From contig JAJZDI010000002.1 in assembly GCA_021806045.1 (NCBI GenBank), positions 233,233 through 283,930 of the forward strand: 50,698 nt of DNA, in the 5' to 3' direction. Shown one piece after another: positions 1 to 6,675 of the stretch (its first letter is position 1; each line of letters starts with the position of its first letter). The position numbers and the translations under genes are program-made. This stretch comes from Actinomycetes bacterium (GTDB lineage: Bacteria; Actinomycetota; Acidimicrobiia; Acidimicrobiales; RAAP-2). The notes under the pieces are model-generated. The model made no database searches. It was not told the origin of the DNA and saw only the letters and a list, made by a program, of their open reading frames with translations.

Positions 1-392
1 GCTCGACCGGTGCACTGCGCCTGAACAAGCCCGTAGTGGGGATGGCCACCACCGCCGACGGCAGGGGCTACTGGCTGGTGGCGTCCGACGGGGGGATCTT
101 CTCGTTCGGCGATGCCGTCTTCCACGGTTCGACCGGCGCGCTCACGCTGAACAAGCCCGTGGTGGGCATGGCCACCACCGCCGACGGCAGGGGCTACTGG
201 CTGGTGGCGTCCGACGGGGGGATCTTCTCGTTCGGCGATGCCGTCTTCCACGGCTCCACCGGTGCGCTCACGCTGAACAAGCCGATCGTCGGCATGGCCA
301 CCACCCCCGACGGCGGCGGCTACTGGCTGGTGGCGTCCGATGGCGGCATCTTCACCTTTGGCAACGCCTCCTACCGCGGCTCGACCGGCTGA
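1..392 (+). CDS. Partial [10 protein letters not shown]-repeat surface protein (C-terminal end)
   Basis: Only the C-terminus is present. The frame is open from base 3 and ends at TGA 390-392; the start lies outside the window. The protein is about three copies of a 42-residue repeat with core [17 protein letters not shown] followed by a glycine/serine turn and LNKP(V/I)VGMA. The DNA of neighbouring units is nearly identical with a 126-bp period (the stretch from about 42 recurs at about 168). Such repeats are common in extracellular proteins of Acidimicrobiia; their function is not established, and a beta-rich carbohydrate-binding or adhesive role is only a guess. The next gene ends in the same repeat type, so the two are probably paralogues. 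Confidence 0.85.
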   Translation, partial: STGALRLNKPVVGMATTADGRGYWLVASDGGIFSFGDAVFHGSTGALTLNKPVVGMATTADGRGYWLVASDGGIFSFGDAVFHGSTGALTLNKPIVGMATTPDGGGYWLVASDGGIFTFGNASYRGSTG

Positions 393-402
393 CCGCGCCA
401 CC

Positions 403-438
403 GGACGCGCCGGACGCTCCGGGCGCTCCGGGCGCTCC
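403..438. repeat. 9-bp tandem repeat, four units
   Basis: Four consecutive 9-mers, GGACGCGCC, GGACGCTCC, GGGCGCTCC and GGGCGCTCC, lie 10 bp after the stop of the preceding gene. They have no coding role. A similar 9-bp array lies downstream of the acyltransferase gene near 13034. Confidence 0.7.
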
Positions 439-472
439 GAGCGGGTCTCCGGCATCTGCCCCGGCTCTGGTC

Positions 473-485
473 TAAGTTCTAGAAC
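473..485 (+). promoter_or_regulatory. Probable -10 box TAAGTT with overlapping palindrome
   Basis: TAAGTT at 473-478 fits the actinobacterial TANNNT -10 consensus and would start transcription about 50 nt before the ATG at 534. The perfect palindrome GTTCTAGAAC (476-485) overlaps the expected start site. No clear -35 was seen. Confidence 0.4.
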
Positions 486-496
486 GCGTACCCGAC

Positions 497-512
497 GCGG
501 TCGATCGACCGC
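497..512. promoter_or_regulatory. 16-bp perfect palindrome in the leader of the repeat protein gene
   Basis: GCGGTCGATCGACCGC is a perfect inverted repeat 21 bp before the ATG at 534 and just downstream of the inferred transcription start. It could be an operator or an RNA stem just upstream of the ribosome binding site (GGAG at about 524-527). Confidence 0.45.
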
Positions 513-533
513 CGTCCGCGAACGGAGCGATGC

Positions 534-3500
534 ATGAACGTCCGCCCCACTGGTATGGCACGCCGTAGGTTCCACCGGCACGTCGCAGTGGTCGCCACCG
601 CGATCATCCCGGTGCTGGGAGCGTTCGCCGGCAGCCTGACGATCGGGGACCAGCCGGCCGTGGCGGCAACCGGTTCCCCAACCGGCTTCACCGTCTCACC
701 GCAGCCCCCCTCCCCCCTGGTCGAGCGCTACAACTCGTTGGCCAGCGTGTCGTGCCCTGCCGCCGGCTCGTGCGTGGCCGTAGGTGGAGCGAACAACGGC
801 ACCTCCGGCCAGCCGGTGATCCTCGACGGTGCCGGAACGTCGTGGTCTGCGGTACCGGTACCGGTGCCGGCCGGCACGGGTGGGGGCAACCTCACGGGCG
901 TGTCCTGTCCCGCGGTCGGTTCGTGCGTGGCCGTGGGCGGAACGGGCACAGAAGGTCTGATCGAGATGCAGTCCGGCGATGTGTGGCACGCCACCGTGGT
1001 GCCGGCCCCCGGCAGCACCTACCTGCACCTGACGTCGGTGTCGTGCCCGACCGTAGGATCGTGCGTGGCCGTCGGTTCCGCCTCGAGCGGCGGCACCGAG
1101 GTGACCGTGGCCGGGACCTTCGCCGGTGGTCGGTGGACGCCGGCGCCGACGCCCGACCCCGGGACCACGGGCAACTTTCTCGACGGCGTGTCGTGTACCA
1201 CAGTCGGTTCGTGCGTGGCCGTGGGCTCCAGCTCCTCGAGCGCGGGGGAAACGACGCTGATCGAGACACTGTCGGGAGGCACCTGGTCGGTGACCGCCAG
1301 CCCCGACCCGGGATCGGGCGCCAACTACCTCTTCGGTGTGTCGTGCCCGTCGGCGGGATCGTGCGTCGCCGTCGGCCAGCAGACAGGCAGCTCGGTCGGC
1401 CAGACCCTGATCGAAACGCTGGCCGGTGGCACCTGGACCGTGACCGCCAGCCCGGACACGGCATCGGGGACCAACGCCCTGCAGGCCGTCAGTTGCCTGT
1501 CCGCCACCTCCTGCACCGCCGTGGGCTACGGCGCGTCCGGGTCACAGACCATCCCCGAAGTGCAGCGCCTGACCGGCGGCACCTGGACGATCGACGCCGT
1601 TCCGAACACCAGTAGCGGATCGTCCTCCCTCTCCGGTGTGTCGTGCCCGGCAGCAGCGTGTACGACCGTCGGCTATGCCTACTCGGGAACCAATGACCAG
1701 AACCTGGTGCTCGCCCAGTCCGGCACCGGCTGGTCGGTGGTACCCGCGCCGAACCTACGGGCGTCGCTCGCCGAGCAGGCCGGGATCTCCTGCGCGTCGA
1801 CGACCTGGTGCATGACCGTGGGCATCGAAGGTGTCACCGGCTCGCAGAACGTGCACCCGACGGCCACGCTCTTCGCCGGCGGTCGGTGGACGGCCCTACC
1901 TGTCCCCATCCCGACCGGTGCGGTCAACGGTGGCGACCTGATCGGCGTCTCCTGTACGTCGGACACGTCGTGCATCGCGGTGGGAACATGGGACGCCAGT
2001 TCGGGCAGCCAAACGTTGGCGGAGCAGTGGGACGGCAGCTCGTGGTCGATCATGACCACACCGTCGCCGGGATCGAGCTACAACGATCTGTCCGCGGTCT
2101 CCTGCCCGTCCGCAGGCACGTGCGTGGCCGTGGGCGACCTGACGGGCACCTCGAGCAACCAGGTACTCGTCGAGGCGCTCTCCTCGGGCACCTGGTCGGT
2201 GGTGTCGGCGCCTGGCTTCCCTGCCGCCAGCGGCAACTACCTCACGGGAGTCTCGTGCCCGGTGTCGACGGCGGCCTGCACGGCGGTCGGCAACTACTAC
2301 GACTCGACCGGCAACATCAAGGCCCTGGTGCTCCAGTCGTCCGGCGGCGTCTGGTCGGTGGCCACCGTGCCCGAACCCGGCACCTCCGACAGCCTCCGTT
2401 CCGTCTCCTGCCCGGCTGCCGGTGCGTGCGTGGCCGTGGGCTACCAGGCCAACACGGGTAGCCCGTCCTCGTTGGTCGAGACGCTCTCCGGAGGCACCTG
2501 GACGGCGAGCGCCGGACCCGCCACCCAGGGGAACCTGCTCGGCATCTCGTGCGTGTCCGCCACATCGTGCACGGTGGTCGGCATGGGGATCACTGTCGGT
2601 GCCAGGCTGGCGCAGGCCGCATCGTTGTCGGGGGGAACGTGGTCGGTCGTGCCCAGCCAGAGCATCGGCTACGCCGCCAACGAGCTCCTGAGCGTCTCGT
2701 GCCTTGCTCCGACGACCTGCGGCGCCGTCGGTGGCGCCTACGACACGTCACCGACGGTCGGCGTCGCGAACCTGATCGAGGGAGAGGGGATGGGGTTCCC
2801 GTCGGGCACCGGGTACTGGCTGGCCGGAGGGGACGGGGGGACGTTCGCCTTCGGTGCCGCCGGCTACCACGGGTCGATGGGCGCAACGCCGCTCAACAAG
2901 CCGGTGGTGGGCATGGCGGCCGCCCCGGACGGCAACGGATACTGGCTGGTCGCCTCGGACGGCGGCGTCTTCTCGTTCGGCGACGCCGCCTACCACGGGT
3001 CGATGGGCGCAACGCCGCTCAACAAGCCGGTGGTGGGTATGGCGGCCACCTCCGACGGCGGCGGCTACTGGCTGGTCGCCTCGGACGGCGGCGTCTTCGC
3101 CTTCGGGGACGCCGGCTACCACGGGTCGATGGGCGGCAAGCCGCTCAACAAGCCGATCGTCGGTATGGCGACCACTCCCGACGGTGGCGGCTACTGGCTG
3201 GTCGCCTCGGACGGCGGTGTCTTCGCCTTCGGCGACGCCGGCTACCACGGGTCGATGGGCGGCAAGCCGCTCAACAAGCCGATCGTCGGTATGGCGGCCA
3301 CCCCCGACGGTGGTGGCTACTGGCTGGTCGCCTCGGACGGCGGCGTCTTCGCCTTCGGCGACGCCGGCTACCACGGGTCGATGGGCGGCAAGCCGCTCAA
3401 CGCACCGATCGTCGGTATGACATCCACGCCCGCTGGTGGCGGCTACTGGCTGGTGGCAGCCGACGGGGGCGTCTTCTCGCTCGGCGACGCCAGCTTCTTC

Positions 3501-3740
3501 GGGTCGACCGGCAACCACCGCCTCAATCGGCCGGTGGTGGCCATGGCGGCCGTGCCCACGGTCGTCGTCACCAGCACGCCAGTCATGCCGGCCGTCCGGC
3601 GCCCCGGGATCGACGTCCCGCCCGGGTCCCCGGCGGCCACCATCCCGTCCGTGCATCTGCCTGCCGCGATCGGCGGCGGCGTCCCGGGCCGGCCAGGCGG
3701 GGCCGGCGGCATCTTCCCGAACTGGACCGGCCTGGGCTGA
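534..3740 (+). CDS. Large secreted protein: 14 Cys-paired repeats plus six [10 protein letters not shown] repeats
   Basis: This 1068-residue protein begins with a basic N-terminus and a hydrophobic stretch ending in an AVAA-like cleavage site near residue 45, so it is probably exported. Residues about 70-740 hold 14 repeats of about 45-50 residues, each starting (V/I)SCPxxGSCVAVG with two cysteines 6-8 residues apart and a later GGTWS strand. Residues about 755-1010 hold six 42-residue [17 protein letters not shown] repeats, and a Pro/Gly-rich tail follows. Fourteen similar units would suit two seven-bladed beta-propellers stapled by disulfides, but that is inference. No catalytic motif or sortase signal was seen. 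The ATG at 534 has GGAG upstream. It follows a gene ending in the same GYWL repeats, suggesting tandem duplication of a surface-protein gene. Confidence 0.85.
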   Translation: MNVRPTGMARRRFHRHVAVVATAIIPVLGAFAGSLTIGDQPAVAATGSPTGFTVSPQPPSPLVERYNSLASVSCPAAGSCVAVGGANNGTSGQPVILDGAGTSWSAVPVPVPAGTGGGNLTGVSCPAVGSCVAVGGTGTEGLIEMQSGDVWHATVVPAPGSTYLHLTSVSCPTVGSCVAVGSASSGGTEVTVAGTFAGGRWTPAPTPDPGTTGNFLDGVSCTTVGSCVAVGSSSSSAGETTLIETLSGGTWSVTASPDPGSGANYLFGVSCPSAGSCVAVGQQTGSSVGQTLIETLAGGTWTVTASPDTASGTNALQAVSCLSATSCTAVGYGASGSQTIPEVQRLTGGTWTIDAVPNTSSGSSSLSGVSCPAAACTTVGYAYSGTNDQNLVLAQSGTGWSVVPAPNLRASLAEQAGISCASTTWCMTVGIEGVTGSQNVHPTATLFAGGRWTALPVPIPTGAVNGGDLIGVSCTSDTSCIAVGTWDASSGSQTLAEQWDGSSWSIMTTPSPGSSYNDLSAVSCPSAGTCVAVGDLTGTSSNQVLVEALSSGTWSVVSAPGFPAASGNYLTGVSCPVSTAACTAVGNYYDSTGNIKALVLQSSGGVWSVATVPEPGTSDSLRSVSCPAAGACVAVGYQANTGSPSSLVETLSGGTWTASAGPATQGNLLGISCVSATSCTVVGMGITVGARLAQAASLSGGTWSVVPSQSIGYAANELLSVSCLAPTTCGAVGGAYDTSPTVGVANLIEGEGMGFPSGTGYWLAGGDGGTFAFGAAGYHGSMGATPLNKPVVGMAAAPDGNGYWLVASDGGVFSFGDAAYHGSMGATPLNKPVVGMAATSDGGGYWLVASDGGVFAFGDAGYHGSMGGKPLNKPIVGMATTPDGGGYWLVASDGGVFAFGDAGYHGSMGGKPLNKPIVGMAATPDGGGYWLVASDGGVFAFGDAGYHGSMGGKPLNAPIVGMTSTPAGGGYWLVAADGGVFSLGDASFFGSTGNHRLNRPVVAMAAVPTVVVTSTPVMPAVRRPGIDVPPGSPAATIPSVHLPAAIGGGVPGRPGGAGGIFPNWTGLG
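2808..3556 (+). repeat. Six tandem 126-bp coding repeats
   Basis: These are the DNA units of the [10 protein letters not shown] domain. Units three to five are almost identical to one another, which implies recent duplication or gene conversion; the outer units have diverged. The same 126-bp period occurs in the partial gene at 1-392. Confidence 0.85.
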
Positions 3741-3753
3741 CCGGCCTGGGCTG
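3726..3753 (+). repeat. 14-bp direct repeat spanning the stop codon
   Basis: ACCGGCCTGGGCTG occurs twice head to tail (3726-3739 and 3740-3753). The stop of the upstream gene (3738-3740) straddles the junction, so the duplication also copied the stop context. Confidence 0.75.
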
Positions 3754-3770
3754 ACCGGGCGACCCGCCCC

Positions 3771-5177
3771 TCAGCCCACCGGCGCCACCTCGTCGAACCC
3801 CAGGGCCGCCTCCAGGGCGGCCGCCGTCCGGATGACCACCAGGTCGCCGTGTTGGGGGCCGATGAGCTGGAGGCCGACAGGGATGCCCGCCGCCGTCCTC
3901 CCCACGCAGACGGTGGCGGCCGGCGACCGGGTCATGTTGAAGGGGTAGGTGAACTTCACCCAGTTGATGTCCTCCACGCCATTGATCATCGCCGCGCCCG
4001 CCAGTTCCCGAGGCGGGGCAGCTGCTGCCGTCGTCGGCGTGACCAGCAGGCGGACCTCCCGGAACAGGTCGACCAGCCGGAGGTTCAGGCGGTGGCACGC
4101 GTCGAGCGAGCCCATCAACTCCAGTGCGGTCGTGGATGTGGCTGCGTCGACGAAGAGGGCCAGCACCGGATCGACCTTCGACCACTCCGGCCCGTCACGG
4201 AACGGGGCCAGGTTCCGCAGGTTGCCCATGTTGACGAAGGTCATCCAGTCGCTGACCGGATCGGCGTCGAACACCTGGTCCACCTGGACGACGTCCGCCC
4301 CCAGGCCGCCCAGGACCTCGACCCCCCGGCGGCACAGCTCGAGGACCTCCGAGTCCACCTCCGCGTACCCGAGGGTGGGCGACCACGCCACCCGGAGCGG
4401 CGGTGCCGGGTCCTCCAGAGCGGCCGACCATGACGCCTCCGCTTTGGGGAGCGACCGCAGATCGGTCGGGTCGGGGCCCACCGCCACCTCGAGGGCGGCC
4501 ACCGTGTCCGCCAGCCGCAGCGCCATCGGCCCCTTGGTCGAGAAGTCCCCCCAGTCCGGCGGCAGGCTCCCGCCCGAGGGGACCCGTCCCAGTGACGGCT
4601 TGATCCCGGTGAACCCGCAGCAGGCGGCCGGGATCCGGATCGAGCCCCCACCATCCGAGCCGGTGGCCAGCGGCACCATGCCGGCGGCCAGCGCCACCGC
4701 GCTGCCCCCCGAGGAACCTCCCGGCGTGTGGTCCAGGTTCCACGGGTTGCGGGTGAGGCCGAAGTGGGGGTTGTCGGTGTCCGGCTTGTAGCCCAGCTCG
4801 GGGGTGTTGGTCTTCCCCACCACCACGCACCCGGCGGCCCGCAAGCGTGCGACCAGGATCGAGTCCTCCGCCGCCGGCGGGCCGCCGGCGAAGAGGGCCG
4901 AGCCCCGACTGGTCACGAAGCCGGCCGCGTCCTCCAGGTCCTTCACGGCCAGCGGGATGCCGGCGAGGGGGCCGGGGTCGTGCCCGGCCGCCACCGCCTG
5001 GTCCACCGCGGCGGCCTCCTCGAGGGCACGCTCGCCGTCCACGGCCACGAACGCGTGCAGGGTCGGGTCGAGCGCCTCGATGCGCTCCAGCGCATGGCCC
5101 ACCAGCTCCCGTGCCGCCAGCTCGCCACGGCGCACCCGCCCGGCCAGATCCGTCACCGACTCACGACGCAGGTCCAT
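3771..5177 (-). CDS. Amidase (amidase-signature family)
   Basis: This 468-residue protein hydrolyses an amide, probably in the cytoplasm; the substrate is unknown. The amidase signature is complete: Lys79 in PLAVKD, Ser154 in GGSSGGS and Ser178 in GSDGGGSIR, with the spacing of the known Lys-cisSer-Ser triad (75 and 24 residues). The frame extends 99 residues further upstream, but that part is low-complexity and runs into the divergent gene. The ATG at 5177 is preceded by TACGGT and 6 nt, a leaderless-type start. Family members include aryl-acylamidases and GatA-like enzymes; no gatB or gatC is adjacent, so tRNA amidation is unlikely. Confidence 0.85.
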   Translation of the reverse strand: MDLRRESVTDLAGRVRRGELAARELVGHALERIEALDPTLHAFVAVDGERALEEAAAVDQAVAAGHDPGPLAGIPLAVKDLEDAAGFVTSRGSALFAGGPPAAEDSILVARLRAAGCVVVGKTNTPELGYKPDTDNPHFGLTRNPWNLDHTPGGSSGGSAVALAAGMVPLATGSDGGGSIRIPAACCGFTGIKPSLGRVPSGGSLPPDWGDFSTKGPMALRLADTVAALEVAVGPDPTDLRSLPKAEASWSAALEDPAPPLRVAWSPTLGYAEVDSEVLELCRRGVEVLGGLGADVVQVDQVFDADPVSDWMTFVNMGNLRNLAPFRDGPEWSKVDPVLALFVDAATSTTALELMGSLDACHRLNLRLVDLFREVRLLVTPTTAAAAPPRELAGAAMINGVEDINWVKFTYPFNMTRSPAATVCVGRTAAGIPVGLQLIGPQHGDLVVIRTAAALEAALGFDEVAPVG

Positions 5178-5183
5178 GCGGCG

Positions 5184-5189
5184 ACCGTA
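5184..5189 (-). promoter_or_regulatory. -10 box TACGGT for the amidase gene (leaderless)
   Basis: On the minus strand TACGGT is followed by 6 nt and then the ATG at 5177, so the transcript should begin at or near the start codon. Confidence 0.5.
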
Positions 5190-5216
5190 CCGGCGGGGGG
5201 TCCCAGGCACAACCGG

Positions 5217-5222
5217 TACCCT
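5217..5222 (+). promoter_or_regulatory. -10 box TACCCT for the small membrane protein (leaderless)
   Basis: TACCCT is followed by 7 nt and the GTG at 5230. The two divergent -10 boxes are about 30 bp apart. Confidence 0.5.
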
Positions 5223-5229
5223 TCCTGGG

Positions 5230-5952
5230 GTGAGCGACGACGAGGAGTTGGAGGTACCGGAGCCCGCCGGCGGGGCCGGTCCCGAGCGCGGCTGGCGGAA
5301 GTGGGCGGACCGCCTGGCGGGCGCGCCGGCGGCGCCGGCCAAGCGGACCCCTCCGGCCAGGGCCCGCGCCGGTGGCGCCCCGGCCACCCGGTGGCAGGTC
5401 GACCGCCTGGAGGCGAACGAGCGCCGGTGGGCGTTCGCCGCCGCCGCCGTCGCCGTCATCTTCGGGGTCACCATCTACGTGTCGGAGACCCGCGACAAGC
5501 ACTTCCACCTGGTGAAGGGCCAACTCACCCCCCAGACCATGCTGGTCGTCGGGCTGGTGCTGGGCGCGTTGCTGGTCGCCACCACGCTGCTCGGCCGCCG
5601 GGGCCCGGTGGCGTTCGTGGCCCTGTTCGCCGGGATCGCCTTCTTCTCCTACGGCTTCCTCGGCCTCCTCTTCTGGGTGCTCGGCATCTGGCTCCTCTAC
5701 CGGGGCTACAAGGCGCAGAAGGCGGCAGCGGCAGCGGCACGCGCCTCGGGCCAACCGCCGCCGGCCAGCGCCCTCGGCGCCCGCCGTTCCGGGCGGGCCA
5801 CACGTGGTGGGGGCACAGCCGACACCACGGCGGCACCGTCCGGGCCGCGCCGGCCACCGTCGGCCAACAAGCGCTACACGCCCAAGCTGCCCCCGCCGGG
5901 CGCACCCCGCCCCTCCAGGCGGGAGCGCCGCAGGGCGGCCGGCGGTTCCTGA
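5230..5952 (+). CDS. Small membrane protein, unknown function
   Basis: This 240-residue protein is not recognised. Residues 1-60 are Pro/Ala-rich and charged. Three or four hydrophobic segments follow, one after ERRWAFAAAAVAVIFG and further ones around TMLVVGLVLGALLVATTLL, VAFVALFAGIAFFSYGFL and LLFWVLGIWLLY. The C-terminal 80 residues are basic and Pro/Arg-rich, probably cytoplasmic. The GTG at 5230 was chosen because a leaderless-type -10 box lies 7 nt upstream; the open frame upstream of it overlaps the amidase. It is divergent from the amidase, with 52 bp between them. Confidence 0.7.
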   Translation: MSDDEELEVPEPAGGAGPERGWRKWADRLAGAPAAPAKRTPPARARAGGAPATRWQVDRLEANERRWAFAAAAVAVIFGVTIYVSETRDKHFHLVKGQLTPQTMLVVGLVLGALLVATTLLGRRGPVAFVALFAGIAFFSYGFLGLLFWVLGIWLLYRGYKAQKAAAAAARASGQPPPASALGARRSGRATRGGGTADTTAAPSGPRRPPSANKRYTPKLPPPGAPRPSRRERRRAAGGS

Positions 5953-5956
5953 CCGG

Positions 5957-5978
5957 CCGGCGCCCGCCGCGGGGCCGG
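5957..5978. terminator. GC-rich hairpin between convergent genes
   Basis: CCGGC, a bulged G, CCCG, a CCG loop, CGGG and GCCGG form a 9-bp stem in the 31-bp gap between two convergent genes. There is no U-tract, so it would be a structural or Rho-assisted terminator. Confidence 0.35.
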
Positions 5979-5983
5979 TGCCC

Positions 5984-6652
5984 TCAGGCGCCCACCAGCA
6001 GGGCGGAACGCAACAGGTCCAGCAGTTCGGCTCGCCGGCGTACGAGCGAGCGGACGGAGGGCTCCTCGCCCACGGCGCGGAGCACGTCCTCCTCGGTCAC
6101 CATGCCGATCACCGTCGAGTAGATGGCGACGAGCAGCAGCCGGGGCGAGTGGAGCCGCATGCGCCCGGCGTCCATCTCGGCCTGGAGGAACTGGCTGGCC
6201 CGGTCGACGAGGGGCTCCATGGCGCCGGTCAGCCGGGTGGCGGCCGGCGGGCCCAACCGGCCGATCTCGCGGACCAGGCCCAACAGCTCCGGACGCCGTG
6301 CCGCCAGGCGGAACACGGCCCGCACCACCGCCTCGACCCGCTGCCACCCCTGACCCGCCCGGGCCAGGGCCGCCTCGAGGGCGTCGGTGAGGTCGGCCGC
6401 CACCCGGTCGATCACCGCGTCGAGGAGGGCGTCCTTCGACGGGTACCAGTAGAGGATGGTCTGCTTGCGCACCTCGAGACCGGCGGCGAGGGCGTCGAGC
6501 GAGGTCGCCTCGTAGCCCCGCTCGGCGAACGACCCCAGGGCGGCGTCGAGGATGCGGGCGGCCGTGTCACCGCCGGCCCGCCCCCGCCGGCTGGCCGGGA
6601 CCGGTGCCGAGTCCGTCCCGGGCACCGCGGGTTCGGGGGTCGACGTGCTCAC
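5984..6652 (-). CDS. TetR-family transcriptional regulator
   Basis: This 222-residue protein has a TetR N-terminal helix-turn-helix at about residues 30-80 (ARILDAALGSFAERGYEATSLDALA, then VRKQTILYWYPSKDALL) and a helical ligand-binding C-terminal region. It probably represses the divergent lipid operon and itself: a perfect 12-bp palindrome fills half of the 23-bp gap between the two start codons. The start is a GTG at 6652, preceded on the minus strand by TACCAT and exactly 7 nt, a leaderless arrangement. The first 28 residues are Pro/Ala-rich and could be dispensable. An acyl-CoA or other lipid effector is plausible from context only. Confidence 0.85.
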   Translation of the reverse strand: MSTSTPEPAVPGTDSAPVPASRRGRAGGDTAARILDAALGSFAERGYEATSLDALAAGLEVRKQTILYWYPSKDALLDAVIDRVAADLTDALEAALARAGQGWQRVEAVVRAVFRLAARRPELLGLVREIGRLGPPAATRLTGAMEPLVDRASQFLQAEMDAGRMRLHSPRLLLVAIYSTVIGMVTEEDVLRAVGEEPSVRSLVRRRAELLDLLRSALLVGA

Positions 6653-6653
6653 T

Positions 6654-6665
6654 TACCATATGGTA
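6654..6665. promoter_or_regulatory. Palindrome TACCATATGGTA: candidate TetR operator over divergent -10 boxes
   Basis: This perfect 12-bp inverted repeat contains a TANNNT -10 box on each strand (TACCAT 6654-6659 on plus, 6665-6660 on minus). The minus copy sits 7 nt before the regulator's GTG; the plus copy sits 16 nt before the reductase GTG at 6676. A repressor bound here would block both promoters at once. Confidence 0.65.
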
Positions 6666-6675
6666 GACAACCACC

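Noticed and set aside
2808-3556. CRISPR-like array
   Set aside because: The repeats are 126 bp, contiguous and in frame with a protein repeat; there are no spacers.
5178-5474. N-terminal 99-residue extension of the amidase
   Set aside because: It overlaps the divergent membrane protein gene, is low complexity, and the ATG at 5177 has a leaderless -10 box.
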